Origin: Polyangiaceae bacterium
GTDB lineage: Bacteria > Myxococcota_A > Polyangia > Polyangiales > Polyangiaceae
Direction: 5' to 3'
NCBI GenBank assembly: GCA_020633205.1
Contig: JACKEB010000019.1
Location: forward strand, 124,001 to 188,000
Length of the DNA: 64,000 bases
Part shown: positions 16,621-26,248 of the stretch, piece after piece
Position numbering within the stretch: position 1 is the stretch's first letter
Layout of the letters: each line of letters begins with the position of its first letter
The notes under the pieces: model-generated
Seen by the model: only the letters and a program-made list of their open reading frames with translations
The model's database searches: none
What the model was told of the DNA's origin: nothing
Position numbers and translations under genes: made by a program

Positions 16621-19600
16621 ATGCTGACCTGGGTAGCCAAGAAGTTGTTCGGCACGGCCAATGACCGCGCCATCAAGAAGAGCCGTCCGAAGGTGGACCT
16701 CATCAACGCCATGGAGCCGGCGCTCAAGAAGCTGAGCGACGCCGAGCTTCAGGCCAAGACCGCCGAGTTCAAGGAGAAGCTCGACAACGGGGCGAGCCTC
16801 GACGACATCCTGGTCGAGGCCTTCGCCGTCTGCCGCGAGGGCGGTCGCCGGGTGCTCAACATGCGGCACTACGACGTGCAGCTGATGGGCGGCATGGTGC
16901 TCCACAACGGCTCCATCGCCGAGATGCGAACCGGTGAAGGCAAGACGCTCGTCGCCACCTTGCCCATCTACCTCAACGCACTCGAGGGCAAGGGCGTCCA
17001 CCTGATCACGGTGAACGACTACCTGGCGACCCGCGACGCCGAGTGGATGGGGCGGCTCTACAACTTCCTCGGGTTGTCGATCGGGACGATCGTCAACAAC
17101 CAGAGCGACCGCGAGAAGCGCGACTCGTACAAGCGCGACATCTGCTACGGCCAGAACAACGAGTTCGGCTTCGACTACCTGCGTGACAACATGAAGTTCT
17201 CCGCGCTGGACTACGCCCAGCGCAAACTGAACTTCGCGATCGTCGACGAGGTTGACTCGATCCTGATCGACGAAGCGCGTACTCCCCTCATCATCAGCGG
17301 CGCCCAGGAGAGCGCCAGCGACAAGTACCGGCACCTCAACGAGCTGATGCCGGGCCTGCGCCTCGATGAGCACTACATGGTCGACGAGAAGGGCTGGAGC
17401 GTGACCCTCACCGACGAAGGTGTAGAGCTGGCTCAGCAGCTGATCGGTATCGACAACCTGTACGACCCGAAGAACCTCGAGACGCTGCACATCCTGAACC
17501 AGCTGCTGCGCGCACACACGCTGTACAAGCGCGACCAGCACTACATGGTGAGCCGCGACGGCAAGGTGATGATCATCGACGAGTTCACCGGCCGCGTGCT
17601 GGCAGGGCGTCGCTGGAGCGACGGCTTGCACCAAGCGGTGGAAGCCAAGGAGAACGTGCCGATTCAGGAAGAGAGTCGCACCATGGCGACCATCACCTTC
17701 CAGAACCTGTTCCGCCTCTACAACAAGCTGGCGGGCATGACGGGTACGGCGCAGACGGAAGCCGCGGAGTTCCACTCCACGTATGAGCTCGACGCCGTCG
17801 CCATCCCGACGAACCGGCCCATCCAGCGTCAGGACGATGAAGACGTCGTCTACAAGACGGAGCGCGAGAAGTTCACCGCGGTGATCAACGAGATCCTGGA
17901 GTACTCCGAGGCGGGCCGCCCGGTGCTCGTCGGTACGACCAGCGTCGAGAAGAGCGCTGCGATCAGCCGCATCCTCAAGAAGAAGAAGATCAGTCACAGC
18001 GTGCTGAACGCCAAGCAGCACGAGAACGAGGCGTACGTCGTCGCTCAGGCGGGTCGCAAAGGCGCCATCACGGTGTCCACCAACATGGCGGGTCGTGGCA
18101 CCGACATCTTGCTCGGCGGAAACGCCGAGATGATCGCGCGCCTGGACTTCAAGGAGTCGAACCGTCTCCCCGAGGCAGAGCCCGAAGAGTTCGCCCAGCT
18201 AGTCAAGAAGTACGAGAAGCAGTGCAAGATCGAGCACGACGAAGTGCTCGAGGCGGGCGGCCTGCACATCATCGGTACTGAGCGCCACGAGTCGCGTCGT
18301 ATCGACAACCAGCTGCGCGGCCGCGCTGGCCGTCAAGGCGACCCCGGTTCGAGCCGCTTCTACCTGTCTCTCGAAGACGACCTGATGCGCATCTTCGCCG
18401 GCGACCGCGTGAAGACGCTGATGGATCGCATGGGCATGCCCGACGACGAACCCATCGAGCACCCGTGGGTCACGAAGAGCGTCGAGAACGCTCAGCGCAA
18501 GGTCGAGGAGCGCAACTTCGACATCCGCAAGAACCTCCTCGAGTACGACGACGTCATGAACGCCCAGCGTAAGACGGTGTACTCGCTGCGGCAGTCGCTG
18601 CTCCTCGGTCGCTATGAGCCCGAGGAGATCGACGAGACGGGCAAGCCGACTGGCGACGCCCGCAAGATCCCCACGGATGAGAGCATCAAGGAGAAGGTGG
18701 CTCCGGTCATCTCTCAGCTCGTCAACATGTTCGCCGAAGAGCCGCTGCAGACTCTCGACAAGAACGACGTTCCTCGGCCTCCGAATCGCAAGGAGCTGAA
18801 GAAGGTCAAGAAGCTCGTCGAGGTCGAGTCCTTGCAGCACGAGGTCTACCAGATGTGGGGCGTCAAGCTCGAGCTGGAAGGCAGTGCCGCACGGAAGCGC
18901 ACCCCGCTCGAGACCTACGACGAGCTAGTCGACCTGGTGGCCGTTGGCTTGAGTGAGCAGCGCGAGCGCTTCCTAGATCTCATCGATCGCGTGATCGGCG
19001 CGATTGTAGAAGAGAGCTGTCCCCCCAATCGCCAGCCCGAAGACTGGGACTGGAAGAGCATTCACCAAGGCTTCAACGAGCACTTCAAGGAGCCGCTCGC
19101 GAAAGACGTGGATGAGATGGGTGAGCGTGAGGCGCTCGTCTGCACCATCTACGAGCGGGCAGAAGCGTCGTACCTCCAACGCGAGGAAGAAATCGGCGTC
19201 GAAAACATGCTCCGCTTGTTGCGCCATGTTTACCTCGAGGAAATTGACCGTGCGTGGGTCGATCACCTCTCCAATATGGAGCACTTGCGCGACGGCATCG
19301 GGCTACGCGGCTACGGTCAGCGCGACCCGAAGAACGAGTACAAGAAAGAGGGCTACAACCTCTTCGTCAACATGATGGCGCGCGTCTCCAGCAACGTGAT
19401 TGCGCGAGTCTTCGATGCCCACATCCAGCGCCGCGAGCAGCTCGAGGCCATGGAGCGGGAAGCTGAAGCGCGCCATCAGGCGGAGCTCGAGGCGGCGGTC
19501 GCCAAGCACCTTGGAGAGCCCGCCCCCGAAGGCAGCGACCAAGTGGTGGAGCAGCCGCCAGCGCCGCCACCCCAGGCAGCGGCGCCGAAGATTGGTCGCA

Positions 19601-19698
19601 ACGATCCCTGCCCCTGCGGCTCCGGCAAGAAATTCAAGAAGTGCCACGGCGCCGCCCTCGAGGATGATGACGAGGATGACGACGCAGACGCCGCCTGA
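16621..19698 (+). CDS. secA: Preprotein translocase ATPase SecA
   Basis: The protein begins MLTWVAKKLFGTANDRAI at 16621 and has 1025 residues, longer than the roughly 900 of E. coli SecA because of inserts in the helical domains. The Walker A MRTGEGKTLVATLP, the DEAD-like DEVDSILIDEARTPL, MAGRGTDILLGGNA and LRGRAGRQGDPGSS mark the two nucleotide-binding domains. The C-terminal zinc site CPCGSGKKFKKCH, used for SecB or ribosome binding, is intact. It drives export of unfolded proteins through SecYEG. The last codons overlap the start of the HtrA-like gene. The long antisense frames across this gene are shadows. Confidence 0.99.
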   Translation: MLTWVAKKLFGTANDRAIKKSRPKVDLINAMEPALKKLSDAELQAKTAEFKEKLDNGASLDDILVEAFAVCREGGRRVLNMRHYDVQLMGGMVLHNGSIAEMRTGEGKTLVATLPIYLNALEGKGVHLITVNDYLATRDAEWMGRLYNFLGLSIGTIVNNQSDREKRDSYKRDICYGQNNEFGFDYLRDNMKFSALDYAQRKLNFAIVDEVDSILIDEARTPLIISGAQESASDKYRHLNELMPGLRLDEHYMVDEKGWSVTLTDEGVELAQQLIGIDNLYDPKNLETLHILNQLLRAHTLYKRDQHYMVSRDGKVMIIDEFTGRVLAGRRWSDGLHQAVEAKENVPIQEESRTMATITFQNLFRLYNKLAGMTGTAQTEAAEFHSTYELDAVAIPTNRPIQRQDDEDVVYKTEREKFTAVINEILEYSEAGRPVLVGTTSVEKSAAISRILKKKKISHSVLNAKQHENEAYVVAQAGRKGAITVSTNMAGRGTDILLGGNAEMIARLDFKESNRLPEAEPEEFAQLVKKYEKQCKIEHDEVLEAGGLHIIGTERHESRRIDNQLRGRAGRQGDPGSSRFYLSLEDDLMRIFAGDRVKTLMDRMGMPDDEPIEHPWVTKSVENAQRKVEERNFDIRKNLLEYDDVMNAQRKTVYSLRQSLLLGRYEPEEIDETGKPTGDARKIPTDESIKEKVAPVISQLVNMFAEEPLQTLDKNDVPRPPNRKELKKVKKLVEVESLQHEVYQMWGVKLELEGSAARKRTPLETYDELVDLVAVGLSEQRERFLDLIDRVIGAIVEESCPPNRQPEDWDWKSIHQGFNEHFKEPLAKDVDEMGEREALVCTIYERAEASYLQREEEIGVENMLRLLRHVYLEEIDRAWVDHLSNMEHLRDGIGLRGYGQRDPKNEYKKEGYNLFVNMMARVSSNVIARVFDAHIQRREQLEAMEREAEARHQAELEAAVAKHLGEPAPEGSDQVVEQPPAPPPQAAAPKIGRNDPCPCGSGKKFKKCHGAALEDDDEDDDADAA

Positions 19699-20881
19699 TC
19701 TTCGGCCGGGGCGCCGCTTGCTGGCTGCGCTCTTCCCCATCGTACTGTTGCCCGCTGCCGCGTTCATCGCGGCGGCTTGTGGCTCGCCCCCACCGGCCAC
19801 TCCGGGAAACACCGGTCCGGCGCCGTCAACTTCAGCGTCAGCCTTAACGGCAACGCCCGTCGTCGACAGCGAGCTCGGGCTTTCTCCCGCCGCGGGTATC
19901 GAGGACGAGAAGAACACGATCAACGTGTTCCGCAAGGCAGCGCCTTCGACGGTCTTCGTGACTCAGAGTCGAACGGTCGTCGATCCGTCGACCATGCGCT
20001 CCACGGACGTGCCCACCGGCTCGGGTACAGGCTTCGTGTGGGACAAGAAGGGCCACATCGTCACGAACTTCCACGTGATCCGCGGCGCGCGCATCTTGAG
20101 TGTGCGGTTGTTCGATCAGACCAGCTACGACGCGGTCGTGGTGGGTGTGGAGCCACCGAAGGACATCGCGGTGCTTCGCATCAACGCACCCGAGAAGAGC
20201 CTGATCCCGCTGGGACTGCCTCCCGAGAAGTACGATCTCGTGGTCGGCCAGAAGACGATCGCCATCGGTAACCCATTCGGCTTGGATCACACCCTGACCA
20301 CCGGGGTGATCTCGGCGCTTGGTCGCGATGTGGGCGGCGCCGGCGGCGTCACCATCAAGGACATGATCCAAACCGACGCGGCGATCAACCCCGGTAACTC
20401 CGGCGGTCCGCTGCTCAATTCCTCGGGGCAACTCATCGGCATGAACACGATGATCTACTCCGCAAGCGGGTCGAGCGCCGGTATTGGCTTCGCGGTGCCG
20501 GTGGGCACCATCCGCCGCGTGGTGCCGCAACTGGTCCAGTTCGGTAAGGTCGAGCAAGTCGGCATCGGCATCGAAATCGATCCCCTGGGCCGCATCGAGC
20601 GGCGCTTCGGGATCCGCGGCGTGCTCGTGCTCAAGGCCACTCCGGGTGGCCCGGCCGAACGAGCAGGTGTGAAGGGCGTCTCCCAGGCGCAGAACACCTT
20701 CCAGCTCGGCGACGTGATCATCGGCATCGGAGACAAGCCGGTGGAGAGCTACGACGACCTCTACAACGCCCTCGATGGCCTGAAGCCCGGTGGCAAGGTC
20801 AAGGTCAAGCTAGTGCGAGGCCTCGGCCGTCCGGATCCTCAAGAGGTGAACCTGGCGATCGAGCTGGTAGTCGTCAACTAG
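19676..20881 (+). CDS. HtrA/DegP-type serine protease, lipoprotein
   Basis: The start at ATG 19676 overlaps the end of secA by 23 bases, and earlier in-frame ATGs lie within 12 bases. A signal peptide with lipobox AAAC (Cys35) anchors the mature protein. The trypsin-like domain has the catalytic His in TNFHVI, Asp in KDIAVLRI and Ser in NPGNSGGP, so it should be active. One PDZ domain follows (about 290-395; RGVLVLKATPGGPAERAGV). HtrA proteases degrade or hold misfolded envelope proteins, so coupling to secA makes sense. The single PDZ domain resembles DegS more than DegP. Confidence 0.93.
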   Translation: MTTQTPPDLRPGRRLLAALFPIVLLPAAAFIAAACGSPPPATPGNTGPAPSTSASALTATPVVDSELGLSPAAGIEDEKNTINVFRKAAPSTVFVTQSRTVVDPSTMRSTDVPTGSGTGFVWDKKGHIVTNFHVIRGARILSVRLFDQTSYDAVVVGVEPPKDIAVLRINAPEKSLIPLGLPPEKYDLVVGQKTIAIGNPFGLDHTLTTGVISALGRDVGGAGGVTIKDMIQTDAAINPGNSGGPLLNSSGQLIGMNTMIYSASGSSAGIGFAVPVGTIRRVVPQLVQFGKVEQVGIGIEIDPLGRIERRFGIRGVLVLKATPGGPAERAGVKGVSQAQNTFQLGDVIIGIGDKPVESYDDLYNALDGLKPGGKVKVKLVRGLGRPDPQEVNLAIELVVVN

Positions 20882-20949
20882 CGCAATTCCCCATGGATAT
20901 CGCGCGGGGGGGTTCTCTGGTTCAGCTCTCCGCGCTCTAGCGAACCGCC

Positions 20950-21441
20950 GTGCAACCCTACCAACCGCCAAAGGACGAGAGCCACGGGCTGAACGTGCCC
21001 GCTGGTGCGGACGACATCGAGCTCGCGCGGCCGAAGACCGTGGTCAACGCCGCGGTGCTCGCGCTTTGCGGCTCAGGGGTGCTGTCGATCCTGCTCGTGC
21101 TGCAGATGCTCGCGAACTTTCGCATCCGCGGCATCGCGTCGGTCATCCTCTACAGCCTGTTGTTGCTTGGCGCCGGCAACCTGATCGTCGGGTTGCAGCT
21201 CAGGCGCTTGGTCCGCTGGGCGGCGCCCGCGTCGGTGATCGTCTCCACCTTGACAGCGCTGGTGTCCATCGCCTGGGGCCTCACGTCACTGATGGGGCTC
21301 GTCTTCAGCCTGCTAGCACCTCTGAGCAGCCTCGCGTGCTGCTCGGCTTGTCTGCTTAGCTTTCTCGCACGGAAAGATGCACTGGTCGGCGCCAGCGCGC
21401 GGGAGCGCCTGAGGAGCGGAGGATTCGATCTTGGCACGTGA
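20950..21441 (+). CDS. Small four-helix membrane protein
   Basis: This 163-residue protein, starting at a GTG, has a hydrophilic N-terminus of about 30 residues and four hydrophobic segments (about 32-55, 62-82, 88-112, 117-140). The last loop is Cys rich (LACCSACLLS). No family is recognised. The following patatin gene starts inside its last codons (11-base overlap), so the two are coupled. Confidence 0.7.
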   Translation: MQPYQPPKDESHGLNVPAGADDIELARPKTVVNAAVLALCGSGVLSILLVLQMLANFRIRGIASVILYSLLLLGAGNLIVGLQLRRLVRWAAPASVIVSTLTALVSIAWGLTSLMGLVFSLLAPLSSLACCSACLLSFLARKDALVGASARERLRSGGFDLGT

Positions 21442-22198
21442 ACTTCTCGCAGATTGGCTCGGCAGGGAGCCGTTTGCCCTGACGATGTCTTCTGGCTTCT
21501 TCGGCTTCTTTGCTCACGCTGGCGTGCTGAGGGCGCTGGAGCGGGCGGAGCTAACGCCGCGAGCAGTGAGCGGCTCGAGCGCGGGCGCGCTGGTCACCGG
21601 CTTGTGGGCGGCAGGCCTCGGTGCGGAAGCCATCGAGGACGAGCTGATGCGCCTCGAGCGCGATCACTTCTGGGATCCGAGCCCAGGACTCGGCCTGCTA
21701 CGCGGTGAGCGCTTCCGAGAGAAGCTCGAGAGCTTGCTCCCCGTCTCCCGCTTCGAGGACTGTCGCGTGCCAGCGGCGATCAGCGTCTTCGACGTCTACT
21801 CACGGGAGACTCGCGTCATGCGCGAGGGCGCGCTCGCTCCGGCGATTCGCGCTTCGTGCACTTTGCCCTTCCTGTTTCAGCCGATGTGGCACGAAGGGCG
21901 ACCGCTGCTCGACGGGGGAATTCTGGATCGCCCAGGGCTAGCCGGCATGGGACACGAACGCTTGCTCTACCACCACCTCGCCTCGAAGTCGCCTTGGCGC
22001 CGGCGTGGCAGCGTGGCGCTGCAAGTTCCGCAACGCGCCGGGTTGTGCGCTCTCGTGCTCGAGGAGCTCCAGCGCGTGAACCCCTTTCAGCTGTCTCGCG
22101 GCAAGCGTGCGTTCAAGCAAGCAGAAGACGCAACGCGCCGCGCTTTGGAGCTCCCTGTGCACTCCGGCGAAGTGCGCGTTCGCGTTTCCTCCCGGTAA
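21431..22198 (+). CDS. Patatin-like phospholipase
   Basis: The start is a TTG with GGAGG eight bases upstream. The 255-residue protein shows the nucleophile elbow GSSAG (Ser about 50) and the catalytic Asp motif DGGI (about 161), which together form the patatin Ser-Asp dyad. The usual oxyanion loop GGGxxG is altered to SGFFGFFAHAG, so activity is uncertain. It lacks a signal peptide and should be cytoplasmic or membrane associated. Bacterial patatins hydrolyse phospholipids or lysophospholipids. It is coupled to the preceding four-helix membrane protein. Confidence 0.88.
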   Translation: MARELLADWLGREPFALTMSSGFFGFFAHAGVLRALERAELTPRAVSGSSAGALVTGLWAAGLGAEAIEDELMRLERDHFWDPSPGLGLLRGERFREKLESLLPVSRFEDCRVPAAISVFDVYSRETRVMREGALAPAIRASCTLPFLFQPMWHEGRPLLDGGILDRPGLAGMGHERLLYHHLASKSPWRRRGSVALQVPQRAGLCALVLEELQRVNPFQLSRGKRAFKQAEDATRRALELPVHSGEVRVRVSSR

Positions 22199-22252
22199 TT
22201 GCGACTTGCTAACGCCCCGCAGGGACTATCTCAGCGACGGATCCCCACTCGC

Positions 22253-23941
22253 TCAGGGTGAAGCAGCGTGGGCCGCGGCGACGACGGCCTCCCCCGCGAG
22301 CTTCTTCAACACCTCCGGCTTGAGCCGCAAGCGGAAGTACAACGACCGTCGGGGCGCCTCAGCCATGATGCCCTCCCAAGTCCTGCGCCGCGGCTTGCTC
22401 ATCTGGTCGGCGAGCCCATAGGCAAAGCCAGTCAGCGGGTCCGTGCGCTCGAGCAGGATCGCGTGTTGGTGCACTCGCCCGTCGCCCTTCACACCGCGAA
22501 TCGCAACGATATCGCCGGGCGCGAACTCGTCTGCATGGGACTCGAGGTAACCAAAGAACTCCTGACGTTTCGCGAACGGGATGCGCTCTTCATCCTTGAA
22601 GCGTACCCCTTCGAATAGCTCCGGGTGCTCGAAGCCGAAGTCTTCGAGCGCCAGCACGCCGCGCCTGTTCTTGATGCCGTAGGTGTTGAAGTCGAGTCCT
22701 CCTGGCTTGCGCTCACGGGTGCCGCTCTTTGGCGTGAACCAAGTGCCCGAGGCTCGCTCGAAGCTCTCCAAGACGAAGTCCACGCAGACTTGGGGCGGCG
22801 TCGGGGTGCCGTCAGGCGCGAAGACAGCGTAGCTCGTTTCATCCACACGGAAATACGACTGACCAAATCGATACGCCGAGTACCAAACTGGCCTGAGTTC
22901 ACCGTCTCGATCCGGTCCTTCCTCTCCTCGGGGGCGATCGAAGCGCAAGCCATCGCGCAACATCGCGTCGACCGAGCCCCTCAGGTGAGCGAGCGCTGTT
23001 CGCTTCCAAGCTCCAGACTGACGCAGCTTGGCTGCGAGGGCGCGTCGCTCAACGTCTTCATCCAAGCAGTCCATACTCACGCGGCCAGCGGCGTCATGCT
23101 TCAGCACTGCGTTGAACCACTCGGCTCCTAGACGCAGCTTGGCGAGGCTGCCTTGCGTCGTCAGGCGCGTCAGCTGAATGCGCTCCGCGCCGTACTCATG
23201 AGCCAGCGGGCTGAAGTCCAAGGCCACGGGGTCACCCGGTGCCTCCGGCTGCGAGAGTCCCACCCAGTCGCCGAATAGCAGCTCTGCACGCTCCCCTGCG
23301 AGTGGCCCGTTTTGGTACTCGTAGTGCCGAGAGCGCCCGCTGCCCTTGCTCAGGAGCTCGTAGCGAGAGGCGCCACGCTGCAAGGTCAGCCGCTCTTCGT
23401 CGAACAGCGCCTCGAGCTTGAGTTCGAACGTCAAGGCGAGCGCCACCAACGGGCTCTTGCTGTAGACGTAGCCTTCACGCAGCAAGAGCTGACGCAGTCC
23501 ATTTTTCTCGCGCGGAAATGTCCGGAGCAGGCCGGCGATGCGTCGCCGGTTCCAGATCTTGGGGTCGTCGCGATCGGCCTCCGCTGCTCTGCCAAGAGCC
23601 TTCTGCAGTGTACTCGGCAGCTCCGCAGTCGACGACGACTTGGGCTCCCGTAGCCAGACCAGGGGTTCCCCTCGTGCGCGCCCGAGTGTCTCGCTGCGAA
23701 CGGGTCCATTGACAGGTGAACCACCCGCCGCGTTCAAGGCAAGCAGCGCCTGCTTGTGCGCCTGGCAAGCGACCCGCGCTGTGTCCACAACGGGCTCCAC
23801 CGCGCTCGAGCTGGGCGGCGCGGGTGGAGGCATCGGCGGTTCGCTTTGACTGCAGGCAAGCGAGAGCAGCGCCGCGACCGGCGGCGCCACCAGCGCACGA
23901 GCCAGCGCGCCTCTCCCCCAAACCCTGCTCACCGCGTGCAT
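22253..23941 (-). CDS. Lipoprotein with NlpC/P60-like C-terminal part
   Basis: The 562-residue protein has a signal with lipobox LSLAC near residue 30 and a Pro/Ser linker. The middle region of about 300 residues is of unknown fold. From about residue 395, CVDFVLESFERASG is followed by GDIVAIRG and HQHAILLE. The Cys, Gly-Asp and His in this order match NlpC/P60 or CHAP cysteine amidases, although the spacing between Cys and His (about 110 residues) is long. It lies 43 bases downstream of the LuxC-like gene, probably in the same operon. The start ATG has GGGAG only two bases upstream, so the true start could be slightly different. Confidence 0.68.
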   Translation of the reverse strand: MHAVSRVWGRGALARALVAPPVAALLSLACSQSEPPMPPPAPPSSSAVEPVVDTARVACQAHKQALLALNAAGGSPVNGPVRSETLGRARGEPLVWLREPKSSSTAELPSTLQKALGRAAEADRDDPKIWNRRRIAGLLRTFPREKNGLRQLLLREGYVYSKSPLVALALTFELKLEALFDEERLTLQRGASRYELLSKGSGRSRHYEYQNGPLAGERAELLFGDWVGLSQPEAPGDPVALDFSPLAHEYGAERIQLTRLTTQGSLAKLRLGAEWFNAVLKHDAAGRVSMDCLDEDVERRALAAKLRQSGAWKRTALAHLRGSVDAMLRDGLRFDRPRGEEGPDRDGELRPVWYSAYRFGQSYFRVDETSYAVFAPDGTPTPPQVCVDFVLESFERASGTWFTPKSGTRERKPGGLDFNTYGIKNRRGVLALEDFGFEHPELFEGVRFKDEERIPFAKRQEFFGYLESHADEFAPGDIVAIRGVKGDGRVHQHAILLERTDPLTGFAYGLADQMSKPRRRTWEGIMAEAPRRSLYFRLRLKPEVLKKLAGEAVVAAAHAASP

Positions 23942-23984
23942 TCTCCCATGAGAACGCCACAGCGTCAGGCAGCGTTCCCTGAAG

Positions 23985-25046
23985 TCAGAGCGGAACCCCG
24001 TCGCGGAGCGGGCGCTTGTCTACCGGTCCATCGAAGCGCGGCCGCTGCATCTGGCCAAGAGTACTGAGCCGCGCCTTGGGCAGCGCTTGCACCAAACGCT
24101 CCTGCAACGCTGGGGAGACATCGACTCCGAGCGCAGCGACATCGGGACCGAGCCCGGCCACCAGCGCCGGAGCGTCGTGGGTGTGCACGACGTGCATGTG
24201 TCGGCCCACGGGCGCAAGCATCAACCGATCGCCTTGGGTGTCGAGCCCCACGCAGCCTTTCCCCGCGAAGTGGAGCTCGCCGGCATAGGCCATGCTGTCG
24301 CGATACAAGGTCACGTCAGCGGCCTCGGCGGGGCTCAGCTCGCCACGGGGAATGCGCGCTTCGAACGCGGAGAGCTCCCTCGCCAGGCGCCGAGCGAGTT
24401 CACTCGCGAGCTTCACGTCTCCCTGCACAATCAGGATTCGCGGGCTCAAACAACCTCGTTGATCGAAGACCCCAACATCCCTCGCGAGTGCCTCGGCGGC
24501 TGCTTGGGGGGAGAGGCGCGCCGCATCTGCCTCGTACACCGCGACGCCAAATCCGGATCCGTGGGGATGCAAAACAACGCCAGCCGGGAGCTCCCCGCGC
24601 AGGCTCGTCAGCGTTTCGTCGCTGCCGTACGCCCACAAGTGGTCACCGGGCAACGGCACCAGCTCATCGACCACACGAAAAGCCCCCTTGCTGGCCTCTT
24701 CCAGGAGCCGCACCACAAGCGGCTCCCGTCGCGAGGAGCGCACGAAGACCTTCGGAGAGGCGGCAAGGCCGAGGGCGACGGCGCGCAGCCCTGCGACGAA
24801 CACGTTCGCACTAAGTAAGACGTGGGCGCGCTCGACCTGGGGCACCGATTGACACAGCTCCAGGACTTCCGAGCTGCTCGCGTTCACCTCGAGGTTATGT
24901 TCCAGGGCGTAGGCCACGCCCTCCGGGCTGAGCCCCGTGAGCCCTGGTAGCTCGCTGCGCAAGCGTGCGCCCAAGGGGTGCTTCGGATCGACGAGTTTCT
25001 TTGCGGCAATCAGCAGCTGCCGCACGCGCGTCTCCGGACGACTCAC
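23985..25046 (-). CDS. LuxC-like acyl-CoA/acyl-enzyme reductase
   Basis: The GTG at 25046 overlaps the TGA of the LuxE-like gene (GTGA), which fixes the start and shows coupling. The 353-residue protein resembles the LuxC (acyl-CoA reductase, aldehyde dehydrogenase fold) family. The nucleotide-binding part is around VLLSANVFVAGLRAVALGLAASP, and the thioester-forming Cys lies in VFDQRGCLSPR. LuxC reduces an activated fatty acyl group with NADPH to the fatty aldehyde. In luminous bacteria it works with LuxE and LuxD, but no luciferase genes are present. Together with the aminotransferase upstream, an aldehyde-to-amine route is suggested. A G-rich motif lies inside at 24503. Confidence 0.85.
   Translation of the reverse strand: MSRPETRVRQLLIAAKKLVDPKHPLGARLRSELPGLTGLSPEGVAYALEHNLEVNASSSEVLELCQSVPQVERAHVLLSANVFVAGLRAVALGLAASPKVFVRSSRREPLVVRLLEEASKGAFRVVDELVPLPGDHLWAYGSDETLTSLRGELPAGVVLHPHGSGFGVAVYEADAARLSPQAAAEALARDVGVFDQRGCLSPRILIVQGDVKLASELARRLARELSAFEARIPRGELSPAEAADVTLYRDSMAYAGELHFAGKGCVGLDTQGDRLMLAPVGRHMHVVHTHDAPALVAGLGPDVAALGVDVSPALQERLVQALPKARLSTLGQMQRPRFDGPVDKRPLRDGVPL
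24503..24520 (+). repeat. Dispersed G-rich motif copy, intragenic
   Basis: The bases cttggggggagaggcgcg lie inside the LuxC-like gene and encode part of RLSPQAA on the minus strand. They match the reverse complement of the copy at 12831 almost exactly. Confidence 0.55.
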
Positions 25047-26248
25047 GCCGCCCCCTTGCCTGCCCCGACGATCCAGGATTCGAAGGACAGTGAGCAGCCG
25101 CGCGCTGGACTCCCCTTGCGACGCCCCAACAGCTCGATTCCGCTGCGCCCCTCGTCCACTGGAACGCGCCGCACCAGATCTTGAGTGAGGATCCCGACGG
25201 CGGAATCGACGTTTCCGATATCGATGATCTTCGCCAGCCCAGACTCCCCGCTTGGAACTGGCTTCAAGCTCACCGGATCTACCGGGACGACTCTCAGCCA
25301 AGGCGGCTCGAGGTACACACCCATCGGCGCCGAAAGGTCGCTGCCCGGCAGCGTGCCTTCGTAAAGCTGACTCGTGAGCTCCGTCATTCCGTACTCCCCA
25401 GTGACTTGTGCCTCGGGGATACGGAAGACACGTGCGACTTCACGTCGGAGCTGCTCGGGGTTGACCTCGCGGCTGCGACCCTTGAAGCCACCGGTGTACA
25501 TGACGACGGTGCGCTTCGGTGCGGGTACTTGCGCGCCAGCAAGGCCGTCGAGCATGGCGACCAACGCGAACGAAGTCGCCAAGATGAGCAAGGGCTCTTG
25601 CCTCTCCAGGGCGACCAACGCCGCACGGCGCAACCCTTCGAGGTCGATACCGCCCGAGCCACCGAGCCAACGGGCGCTGGACTCTGGGTCATAAACGGCG
25701 CCCCGAGGTGCGACGCTGAGCGCTCGACCGTCCCAGCGATTCATGAACAGGCTGAGCATATGCCCTAGCGACGAGTGAGGCGCCTGGCTCGGCGCAGGCG
25801 CCAGGGCGACGACAACCCGTTGCCCACCGAACGCCGAGGTAAGCGCTCGACGACCGTACGCGAGCGACAGCTCCTCATAGGTTTTTAGCGTGCGGAAATG
25901 GTGCTTCCCGCTGAGCGCAGCCGTGGTTCCACTGGTGTGAAAGGTCGCCACGTCGAGCTCCGCTGGGTGTAGCGCGACGCGGGTCAGGCGAAAGACGTCG
26001 GTGGGCACCGCGACCAGGCTCTCGAAGCGCTCCAGGAGCACGCCTCGGGACTCGACCAAGCGCGCGTAGCCGGGGATGTGCTTCGCTTGAAAGCGCGCGA
26101 TCTCCAGCGCCAGCTCTTCGAAGCGCTCTTCCTGGACTTCCCCATTGAGGCTCGCCTTGGCGAAGGTCCGCACTCGCTCGTGAAGCGCGTCGGATTCCTT
26201 CAGGTGTTCAGCGGCCGCAGGGTTGGCGCTCGGGTCGTCGGGACTCAC
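25043..26248 (-). CDS. LuxE-like acyl-protein synthetase (fatty acid ligase)
   Basis: The GTG at 26248 overlaps the TGA of the aminotransferase gene. A TTG at 26257 is the alternative. The 401-residue protein belongs to the LuxE/PaaK adenylate-forming group. It shows the phosphate-binding loop FHTSGTTAALSGKHHF, the adenylate motif TGEYGMTEL, and the C-terminal phrase ARGCSL with a Cys 16 residues before the end. In Vibrio LuxE the Cys that carries the acyl group lies at a similar distance from the C-terminus. The enzyme should activate a fatty acid as acyl-AMP, form an acyl-enzyme and pass it to the LuxC-like reductase encoded next. The chain length is unknown. Confidence 0.86.
   Translation of the reverse strand: MSPDDPSANPAAAEHLKESDALHERVRTFAKASLNGEVQEERFEELALEIARFQAKHIPGYARLVESRGVLLERFESLVAVPTDVFRLTRVALHPAELDVATFHTSGTTAALSGKHHFRTLKTYEELSLAYGRRALTSAFGGQRVVVALAPAPSQAPHSSLGHMLSLFMNRWDGRALSVAPRGAVYDPESSARWLGGSGGIDLEGLRRAALVALERQEPLLILATSFALVAMLDGLAGAQVPAPKRTVVMYTGGFKGRSREVNPEQLRREVARVFRIPEAQVTGEYGMTELTSQLYEGTLPGSDLSAPMGVYLEPPWLRVVPVDPVSLKPVPSGESGLAKIIDIGNVDSAVGILTQDLVRRVPVDEGRSGIELLGRRKGSPARGCSLSFESWIVGAGKGAA

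Noticed and set aside
16453..18021. Long minus-strand open frame opposite secA
   Set aside because: It is a composition shadow of the secA codons. The translation is rich in Val, Leu, His and Asp without family features, and secA on the plus strand is certain.
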